From Protea cynaroides (lineage: Eukaryota > Streptophyta > Magnoliopsida > Proteales > Proteaceae): DNA of 64,000 bases. Below the pieces are notes generated by a model that was given only the letters and a program-made list of their open reading frames with translations, was not told the origin of the DNA and searched no databases. Both the position numbers and the translations under genes were made by a program. The stretch lies in assembly GCA_028583415.1 (NCBI GenBank), contig CM053269.1, positions 26,974,254 through 27,038,253 on the forward strand. The letters are read 5' to 3'. Of the stretch, positions 55,296 through 64,000 are shown in pieces; position 1 is the first letter of the stretch, and each line of letters opens with the position of its first letter.

Positions 55296-57100
55296 TGTAC
55301 GCACCCCATTTTTGCCATCTCCAGCTGAAGCAGGTTTTACTGGTGCATAGACAATAGAGAAGAGGTTACAATATCAGTTCAAGAAGGCAACAATGGCAGA
55401 ATCCATATTAAGTACAGAACAATGCAAAAATGGGCCGCTTTTTGTCTTCGGCCTCAATCGTTCACAATCTCGGCTGAAGAAGGGCATTTGTAAGCACCCC
55501 ATTTTTGCCATCCTAGCTGAGCAGAGTCTTCTTGTTGTGTAGATAACGAAGGAAGAGAGGTGAGTGAAAGTTTGGATTTTTGGCTGTGACTTCGGGGCAG
55601 TTTTCGATAGGCCTCACAATAAGGTTATGGCTTGCAACCTGCATGTATGCATGGGTCATGGAATTATCTTTGAAATGAGATCAGAATTACTTTCCAATAT
55701 GAAATGAAGAAGATATGACCATTTTAATCGGATACAAGGGATTTTTTAAAATTCATATTAAAATCCTAGGGGCTTTCATGCAAATTATCATAAGTTAGAA
55801 TGATTGAACTTCAAATAATCATACCTTGATCATCTGATGTCCGAATCAGGTGGTTTAAATGCCAATATTATTTATTTTTAGTCATCTTCAAAGTGGAGTT
55901 GAAGAATCCCAGTTAGAGGCCATCGATAGGTCCCATGCAAGCTTTCATGCAGAATTATCAATAGAACTTTCATTTTTCATATCTTGGCCGTCCTACGTCC
56001 AAATCAGGTAATTCAAGTGTCAATATTCATTATTTTCAATACTCTTCAAAGTGGACGTAAAGAATTTGGGACAGAGACCGCCGGAGAATCCCGTGAGGAA
56101 TTACAGCCTAAGTTGCCCATGAAATGACAAAAAGAGAAAGAGAAGAGCTAGTTTTCAGCCCAACACAGCTCAACTCAATCCAGACTAGGCCAGTTCAAGT
56201 TAGTCTAGCCTAGTCCAGCTCAGACTAGTCTGGACTAAACCAATTTGACTCATGTACATAGTACCATATATATTTATTATATAATATATTATATATATAC
56301 ATTATATTTGTAAAGAAAGGAAAATCCAAGAGTGGGAGGAAAACTCAGAAAGAAATCTAGGATTGGCCTTGGGTTACTAAGAAGAGTGAGAGATCTTGGT
56401 TTGGTTTGGAAAGAACTCAAAGAAGGCAATTGTGGGTTTCCTGGAGAGAGAGGAGGCTATCAAAGGTGGGGATCTACTATGGATTTCAGATTTCTAAAAG
56501 AGAAAATAAGGACAGCTGATAGGGATTTGATTTAGAATGCAATATTTTAAGAGAATGGAAAGAAGCAGCTCGGCCAGAAAAAAAAAGAAAAGAAAAAATA
56601 AAAAAAAAAGAAGAAAAGAGAAAGAATTGAAAAATGGAAAGCTCTAGAAGAAGAGGGTTGAGAGAGGAAATAGAGATTGGATAGAAAAGGGAAGATCGCG
56701 AGATAGAGGAAAAGATTGAGAAGAAAAAGAGGAGGGGAGCTCAAGAAGATAGAAAGAGAGAGTGAAAAAAAAGAATGGAGGATGGAGGAGATTGAAATCG
56801 AGGGATCTCAGTTGGGGAAGTGAGGAGAATAAAAGAGAGAGGCAGAGAACTCGAGAAAAAGAAAAAAGATAGAGAGAATTAAGAAAGAGGGATCTAGATA
56901 TATTGAAAATTTGAGAGAGAGATAGAGAGAGGAGAGAAATCAGAAAGAAAGAGAGAACCAGAGAGAGCGGTGAGAAGAAAGAAGAAGCATGAAGAAGAAG
57001 AAGAAGAGGCAGACAGCCAAAAAAGATGGGAGAAGTAGCAAGATGAGGAAGCAGAAGAGTAGGATGAGACTGCTATTCACCTGCAAACCAAGGTAAACCC
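55296..57100 (+). mobile_element. Ogre-like LTR region, second copy
   Basis: TGTACGCACCCC at 55296 begins a ~100-bp LTR-start fragment. It is followed by 90 bp of element 3' end, a purine tract (ggctgaagaagggcatt) and a proper LTR start TGTAAGCACCCC at 55489. Both starts continue with 'atttttgccat'. From about 56270 an AT-rich TATA-like region and long purine tract follow. No pol domains. End of the LTR not determined. Confidence 0.45.
56540..57010. repeat. Purine-rich gaga/gaa tract
   Basis: Almost pure A/G for over 400 bp; the Phe/Leu-rich minus-strand ORFs are compositional. Confidence 0.7.
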
Positions 57101-57374
57101 CAAACTCTCTGCTACATTTATTTTTTATTATCACTCTATGTTGCTGTAACTTAACTGAGCCTTCAACACCAGACCTACCACCGCAATACTTCACTGACCT
57201 TCTGCCATCTATCCCGAACCATTTAACATCCCCCACACCTGTCGTCAGTCCTTGCAGCCACCTACCCTGTTGTAACTATTTCTACCTCCATCGGACTAGC
57301 AACTCCATCACTCCTACAGTACACCTATCCTCTCTTCTCACACCTAACCTACAAAAAACCAGATCTGAACTGGA

Positions 57375-57540
57375 CTTAAATCCTCTTTAGCATTGGAGAC
57401 TCTCCAGATGGGATCCGGTGGCTAGAGTTCATCCAGTGCGGATCCCAATACATCGAGATCTGCACTGGATGAACTCTAACCGTCGGATCCCTGCTGGAGA
57501 GTCTTTGACGCTGGAGACGACTCACGACATCAACTAGCTA
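57375..57540. repeat. Hairpin, MITE-like inverted repeat
   Basis: Arms 'gagttcatccagtgcggatc' and 'gatctgcactggatgaactc' lie around a short loop near 57450, with outer arms 'ggagactctccag' / 'ctggagagtcttt'. No target duplication seen. Different in sequence from MITE families A and B. Confidence 0.65.
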
Positions 57541-57627
57541 TCCATCACCAACCATCACCCTCAATCATGATTTGCAAACCACCTAACCCCCATGCACCAC
57601 AACCGCCATCCTACCCTGCTCACCCTT
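57541..57627. other. Short spacer before Tekay LTR
   Basis: C-rich; nothing recognised. Confidence 0.4.
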
Positions 57628-60090
57628 TGTCACACCCAAATTCTGTACTATTCAGAATGGTGTGATGAACCGTCAATAAACCAACGGTTCAACCAGGATC
57701 TCAAAATAGGCTATCCCACATATGATAAACCAAAACACATTCCACATTAATCAGAGATAATAAAGTAAATATCGGAAGTCTTACAGATAATGAACTGAGG
57801 TCTAATCATGATAAACAATTAATATTCTATTTATTTCCATGTAACCAAAATATAATTTAATACATATTACAATATCCAAATACGAAAACTAAACACTAAA
57901 CATATCCACCATTGAAACGCTCGCTTAACGAACCATGTTCGTCCTCCACAGCTTGCTCATCATAGCCACCACATGTTCATATGTTGGCGTGTCGACATAA
58001 TCTTCAATCATAGTACCTGCAACATCAGAAACTAAAAAGAATTGAGCGCGCGAGGGTCAGCTCTCCAACTTGAGCTTAGTGAGAAAACAAAACAATGCAA
58101 CAATACATATGCATGCATTCAATTCATATCTTTGGTCTGGTTTATAGTTTGCAATGTGCTATAGAAATGATAGGTGGCCGCCGCACCTCTATACACAAGT
58201 GTGTGGAAACACCCAATGAAAACGGCACCGTCGCCCCACTAGCACCCACCATGGACAATATACACCCCATGAAAACGGTATGGCTGTACCGGTTGCCCAT
58301 ACCAACACGTAAGCCCCTGTTGGCGAGGGCTTGCAAACTGGGCTCACAACTAACCAACCCTAATGTCAAACAATGTATCCAAGGCCTCACCCCAGCATCC
58401 CTCAATACATCCATAGAGATAGAGCTAGGGTCTGGTGACCAGGCTGAACCACAATGCCACGTCCCCCCCTGATTCCCTACGACATATTAGTTCCGCTAAG
58501 GTAATGGCGATACGACGATGTTAGTGGACAAGACTTGAGTAGAGATAGAGCTAGAGTCTGGTGACCAGGCTGAACCACAATGCCACGTCCTCCCCCTGAT
58601 GCTCCCCTCGCATCAAGCACACTAACACTTGCTTAGTGGACATGACTTGAATAGACCATGGCACAATATACACCCCATGAAGAACGATCATGGTTGTACC
58701 GGTTGATACCATCCCTACCCGCACCATTTACACTAACCAAACACAAACATTCACATGCCTATTCCTATCATCATCATCATCATCATCATGTTATAAACAA
58801 TAAAGTAAATATGCATGAACAAATAATAGAAATATTGGATGACATGTTAAATGCACATAAAAGCATACACGCATAGAATCAATATGGCATTGGACTCAAG
58901 AAATAAAATAGTTTATTATTAACCAGTTAGTTTAGGTCTTGTTCCCTGACCTTAGCTTGTTAATAGATCATCTTCCAAGCTTTAGAATCACCTTTATAAT
59001 GTTATTATATTGCTAGAAGACCTAACAAAGTCGATTTAATTTAATTAGAATTAATTCTGAATTTAAAAACCATACTGTTAACTGAGGGTCGGAGGTAGGG
59101 TCGGAGTCATGATCGACCTTGGGTGCGACCCTCCCCCTAATCTGAACTTCCCGAACACTGAGGGTCGATGCTAGGGTCAGATCTACCATCGACCTTAGGT
59201 GCGACCCTCCATGGTTTCAGTCGAAAATATCAGATTTCGTTCTCTTTTTCATGGTTGGGTCCTATGGCTTACTTCCACAATCCATTATATATATGTTCTA
59301 TGGTTTAGAACTATACTTTATTCACCTACATGGTTTTAATGATCTCCTCCATGGTTTCCATTGAAACGAAACCATGGATGGATGATTTGGGTTTCTTCTA
59401 AGTCATACCCTCTTCGTAAATCATTCTAAAGTCTTAAATAAATCATGGGGAACCTTAGTTTTGCTGAGATTCAAAGTTCCTCTGAATTTCCTCTTCTTCC
59501 TTAGCCTTTTCTTCAAGTTTTCCTTCTCTTCTTCTCTTCCTTCTCTTCTCTTTCTCTCAATCCAATTAGGGTTGTAAAAGGAGTGAAAGAGGCTTAGGGA
59601 CGTCCTATTTATAGAGTAAAACCTCCCAAAATAAGTCCCATTGAGTTTAGGAAAGGTTCCAATTGAAATTAGGAAGGTTTCTCAATTTTCGGTTCGTACT
59701 GTTTTTCTCGAATGCCGAGGGTCGATGGGAGGGTCGGACAACTCATGGACCCTGCGACCCATGGTTGAGGGTCGATGGTGAGGGTCGATGGGAGGGTCAT
59801 ACCTGCCTATTAAAACCTGCGACCCTACCCTCATTTTGACTATTTTTGGGTACGAGCATGTGTAATTGATTTCAAGGGATCATGGGACGAAAGATTACCA
59901 CTGATCGAGTTCGCTTATAACAACAGCTATCAGGCTACTATACATATGTCACCTTATGATCCCTTGAAATTGATTTCAAGGGTCTTGGGTTTCTTCACAC
60001 ACTTGGTCCACTTGGCTCGACCATGATATGTAGCCGGGTCCCGACACGAAATGTAAGGTTAGGCCGGGTTCGTGGCATGCGGGTCTTACA
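57628..60090 (-). repeat. Tekay/Del-type 3' LTR, 2.46 kb
   Basis: On the minus strand it begins TGTAAGACCCGC right after the end of pol and a purine tract, and ends GGGTGTGACA. Inside are a ~123-bp duplication ('gtctggtgaccaggctgaac' at 58432 and 58556), a (tca)n run at 58771-58788, a ~75-bp duplication of 'gggtgcgaccctcc' blocks (59085-59210), and a foreign integrase fragment at 59867-59966. Short ORFs within it are not genes. Confidence 0.75.
59867..59966 (+). pseudogene. Ty3/gypsy integrase fragment inside the LTR
   Basis: The plus strand reads GSWDERLPLIEFAYNNSYQ, then ATIHMSPYDPL, the conserved integrase segment of chromovirus-type elements. It is opposite in strand to the surrounding element. 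A direct repeat 'aattgatttcaaggg' occurs at both edges (59858 and 59968). Confidence 0.8.
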
Positions 60091-60190
60091 ACTCCACCAC
60101 CCTTAAAAGAAATTTCATCCTCAAAATTTGAAAGTACGGATCTTACAACTCCCCCATCCTTAAAATAAATTTTGTCCTCAAAATTTGAAT
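60086..60190 (-). repeat. Duplicated pol-end/purine-tract/LTR-start junction
   Basis: Two direct ~53-bp copies, each with 'ttcaaattttgaggac/t', a purine run and 'gagttgtaaga(c/t)cc'. Each includes the first bases of the LTR. Their translation is the repeated NFEDxIxFKxGGVVR motif. Confidence 0.75.
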
Positions 60191-63100
60191 TTACTTCGGA
60201 GTCAATAGGTGGGAATTCTATTTCCGCATTGCATCTTCTTCTTTCCATGCCGTCTTCTCCACGTCTTGTCTTCGTCAGATTATCTTCATATAATTGATAC
60301 CAAGTTTTTAAGGTGTTGTACCTTTCAACTAGTGAACTAGGCTGGTACCACTTCAATAGTTAAATCTCCTATTTAATTCAGTGTTTTCGTGGTCAATACT
60401 TTTGATATGGATCTCCAATGTACTTCTTCAATAGAGACACACGAAATACATCATGCACACTCGACATGGATAGCGGTAACGCTAATTGATATGCAACTTT
60501 TCTACGTCTCTCCAGAGTTTATAAGATTCGACGCATATATAGAATACTACTTTCCTTCTTGTCTAATCATTTCAAACTATGCATAAGTGATATCTTCAAA
60601 AACACTTTGTCACTTATGGCGAACTCAAGGTTTTGGTGTCTATTCTGAAAACCCTAAGCTATCCTGCCCCTTTTCTTTGATCTTGTCCGCCACTCGATAG
60701 TTTTCTTCATTAGACTTAGGTTTCCAAAATTCTTCATTCACTAACTTTATTCCAAAATAAAGGAATTTGACATTTCTACCGTACCATGCTTGATAGGTAA
60801 CATTTACATGGTAACTTAATAGCAACTTCAATTCACGGTAACTTCTCAACTCAAGTTCCTTGAAATCAATTTCATAAACTCGGGGCATATCTCTTAGGAT
60901 TTGTATAGTCCGCCCCGATTGTCCGTCAGTTTAAGATAAAATGTGGTACTAAACTTCAACTTTGTTACCATTGTTTCCTATAGATCCTTTCAAAACTTCA
61001 AGATAAAGCATGAGCTTCTGGCCGACACTAAGCTCTTATGATACCATTCAATTTGACAATACTATCCATATATAGCTTAGTTAGCTGCTCCAAAGCATAC
61101 CGAGGTCGTATAGCAATGGAATGACCTATCTTCATAAGGTGATCAACAATCACCCATACTGCGTCAACCGATCTAGGAGTCAGTGGCAAATTAGTGACAT
61201 AGTTCATTGTAATGCGGTTTTCATTCCCAAAACAAAAGTCAGGGTTTGGTTTTCCTTTTCTAAGTCTGCTTACACTGTTCCTATATACAGACCTAACAAA
61301 ATTACTACTTCTACTTCATCCATCAATTCAGAGATGATCTTTAATGCCACAAGCGCAACCAACTATTGTTTCATAATTCATCCATAAGTTCTCGCTCGAT
61401 TGGATCATCACTAGCTTCTATTATATGTTACTATTTTCCAAATCTAAATCTGTTGCTGCAGAACATAAGGCAACATTTATACTTGGTCCTTCTTCAGACC
61501 TCATAATCCCTTTTTGCGTAAAGCCTTAGCTACTACATTAGCCTTGCTTGGGTGACACTGAATATCACAGTCTTAATCCTTGGGCAATTTCAGCTATTTT
61601 ATCCTCATGTTCAACTCTTTCTGGTGAAGAGATAAATAAACTCTCGTAACCGATTTAATCTAAAATTCTTCTCTGTATAGGTAATGTCTCCAAGTCTTGA
61701 TTGCATAATTCATCACCGGTTACTCCAAGTCATGAGTAGGGTAACGCTTCTCATGCTCCTTTAGTTTTCTTGAAACGTATGCAATCGCTTATTTACCTTG
61801 CATCAACCCGCATCCTTGATTCAATCCGAAAGCTCTGATGGATAGGGTAAAAGGTTCCCTTGGTACCGAAATGATCAAGATGGAGTTGATATCAACCTTA
61901 CCTTAGAATCTGGAAACATTCTTCTACAAGTTCACACTTGTAGGTTCAAATAAATTCCTCTCCCTTCCAGGTTAGCTTGGTAAGAGGTTTTGCGATCTTA
62001 GGGTGGTCCTCCAAGCATCATCTGTAATAATCAGCTAAAACCAAGAAACTCCTTATCTTCGCAATATTCCATACAATTGCTTCTATCTGAATAGGGTCCA
62101 CTTTAATCCCTTTATATGATGCTACGTGATCTAAGAAGATCATTTTGTTTTATCATGTCTCATGTTTCTTGGACTTGACATGAAGCTTTTCACTTCTCAG
62201 CTATTGTGAAGCTGTTCTAAGATCCGTTATATGAGTTGCTTCATTCTTAGAATAAACCAAATATCATCTATGAAAACTATGTCCGATGTGTCCAATATGT
62301 CATGAAACACCCAGTTCATCAGCTTCATAAAAGATGTAAGGGCATTGGTTAATCCAAACGTCATAATCGAGAACTCATAATGTCCAATCTCGATTTTAAA
62401 AGCTATCTTCGAGATATTTCTATCCAAAATTCTTCAGCTGATGATATCTTGACTGAAGAAAATACCTTTGCTCCTTGCAACTGTTTAAACAAGTCATCGA
62501 TCTAAGGTAGTAGATATCGATTCTTGATTGTGAGCTTGTTTAGTTCCCGATAGTCTATATGCAAACAACACTACCATCCTTCTTCTTCATAAATTGCATT
62601 GGCACTTCCCTGTGATGCAATACTTAGCCGATTAGAACCCTTGTCTAATAACTCTTGTAGTTGAGTCTCAATTTCTTCAACTCCGTAGGAGCTACTCTAC
62701 AGGTGCCTATGACATAAGTATCGTCCTGTGTAACAAGTCAATAACGAACTCGGTCACTTAATCAGATGGTAACCCGATAAGTTTCCTGGAAATACATCAG
62801 GAAATTCACGCATCACATCAATATCTTCCATCTGTGGTACTTCTTTGGTAACGTATACCACAAGATATCATATATCCAACTTCTTTCTCTTCAAAGCATC
62901 TCTTCACCTTTAGCATAGAGAAGATCAGCTTTCGCTTCTTAGGTGACATGCTTCCAATAATACCAAATTATGTGTCGTCTTTATTCTTGAATGACAACCT
63001 CTTCTATGCACGTAATCACTTGTAGAGTGTTGAAACAACCAGTTTATTCCCAAGATGACGTCAATGTCTGCCATCTCAGGTCTAATTAGGTTGTGTCCAT

Positions 63101-63960
63101 TTTTTATCCATCCATACGATTTGGAATTCGTTCATAACACTCATCCAATTGAACATCTAGTCCAAAAAGGACTTAAACTAGCAAAATCTGGTGAAACGGT
63201 CTAAGGAGCTTGTCTAATTCCTTTATCTCTTATGATTTCTCGAAGACTATCGTGAAAATCTCATATTGCACTTATTAGCTTGTATTTTTTTTATCCTTGT
63301 TGTTCTACCTTGCTCTCTCTTCCATATACCTCGAAAAATATCTTGTGATTATTACTTCATATCCCAAGTCTATCTATAAGCATTAGGGTATATGCTTATA
63401 AATTCATTAATTCAGCCAAACTATTTTGGTCTTTACTTAATCAATCACTCAACATTGGGCATAACTCAATTATCATTGTATTAAATCGAGTACTACTTAT
63501 GCCATAACTTTATCCTTGTATCCACTCTTAGATTTGCCTTTAGGAATCTTCTATCTTATTAAAATTCATACCGATATAACCATCATTAACTCTACTTGAG
63601 TGCTATCTATTTCTTTACTGGCTACTCTTAATAGTTCCCACATTTTCTCATGCACTCTTTCACAGACATGATTCATATCCATCCATTTAGCAATCTCAAA
63701 ACAAATTCTCCATCACTTCATCTGAGTTCCATTGGCTATAGCATTTAATCTGAATCCAATAATCTTTCTTTCAATAATTCCATTATCACTAAATATTTTT
63801 ATCATCAAAGGCCAGGGAGTGTATGAATCAAAATATTCATCCAAAAGTGATTCACTTTCTTCTATCAATTTAGCATAATGACAAACACTTGCTTTATCTA
63901 GTGAACCTAGGTTTAAATCAGGAGTAAATCTGTGATCACCCAACCGGCATCAATAGATCG
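60191..63960 (-). pseudogene. Tekay/Del-type Ty3/gypsy pol, degenerate
   Basis: Domains in minus-strand order are protease, RT, RNase H and integrase. Protease: RPEMADIDVILGINWL near 63085-63040. RT: HIDYRELNKLTIKNRY and IDDLFKQLQGAKVFS near 62570-62460, then GHYEFSIMTFGLTNA...VVFIDDI-type motif with IVFIDDIW (62227-62427). Integrase: VDAVWVIVDHLMKIGH and YALEQLTKLYMD near 61170-61060. Dozens of stops and frameshifts. No chromodomain could be read with confidence before 60190. The element runs out of the window on the right. Confidence 0.8.
63713..63943 (-). CDS. Unrecognised 76-aa ORF
   Basis: Open frame MGDHRFTPDLNLGSLD to GTQMK. Composition is protein-like (CHYAKLIEESESLLDEYF, PWPLMIKIFSDNG), but I know no such family and see no gag zinc knuckle. 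It could be a relic exon or part of the element's gag-protease region. Confidence 0.2.
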   Translation of the reverse strand: MGDHRFTPDLNLGSLDKASVCHYAKLIEESESLLDEYFDSYTPWPLMIKIFSDNGIIERKIIGFRLNAIANGTQMK

Positions 63961-64000
63961 TTAAGTTGCACGGTGGTCCAAATACATGGAAATAGAGGCT

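Noticed and set aside
56332..56535. 67-aa basic ORF
   Set aside because: Purine-rich composition gives Lys/Arg/Glu/Gly; no domain and no start context.
58095..58472. 125-aa ORF and its 90-aa antisense partner
   Set aside because: They lie inside the Tekay LTR and span an internally duplicated block.

Overview
This is a plant nuclear window that is dominated by transposable elements. The evidence is the set of families present: Ty3/gypsy elements of the Tat and Tekay/Del types, a plant L1-type LINE, hAT elements, Mutator-like hairpin MITEs, GT-AG introns, TATAAATA promoters and a plant-specific P450. No tRNA, bacterial operon or CRISPR array was found. The species cannot be fixed; a flowering plant with a large, repeat-rich genome fits best. 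The only intact protein-coding gene I can support is a single-exon CYP89A-type cytochrome P450 (46667-48199, +). A possible last exon of a host gene (16334-16441, -) is the only other non-mobile coding signal.

Layout. 1-9.1 kb holds a diverged long repeat at the edge, a 28-bp tandem array split by a 1.23-kb hAT-like element, a 41-bp tandem array, and an old Ogre-like LTR region from 4962 that carries a 5S rRNA-like stretch. 9.3-10.7 kb is a decayed hAT transposase. 10.7-16.6 kb is mostly unassigned. 16651-37430 is a 20.8-kb composite of one Tat-type Ty3/gypsy family. An almost complete element (LTR 25163-25909, gag, protease, RT, two RNase H domains, integrase, 54-bp tandem array, spliced antisense gene, truncated LTR to 37430) is preceded by the 3' part of a second copy in the same orientation. 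In front of that lie two inverted, rearranged pieces of the same family.

37.4-46.5 kb holds a Ds-like hAT element, a plant-mobile-domain-like pseudogene broken by a MITE and cut off by a copia-type LTR, and LINE 3' ends. Four 221-242-bp Mutator-like hairpin MITEs surround the P450 gene, three upstream and one downstream, with 9-10-bp target duplications. 48.8-55.3 kb is a minus-strand L1 LINE (endonuclease, RT, zf-RVT, RNase H) split by a 2-kb repeat whose second copy opens the window. 55.3-57.6 kb is another Ogre-like LTR region with purine-rich tracts. 57628 to the right edge is a minus-strand Tekay/Del element: a 2.46-kb 3' LTR followed by a degenerate integrase, RT and protease running out of the window.

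The most unusual features are the Tat antisense gene, which has its own TATA box and two introns kept at identical length in both complete copies; the inverted duplication of its promoter and first exon within the composite; the MITE cluster with paralogous empty-site support; and an integrase fragment lodged in reverse inside the Tekay LTR.
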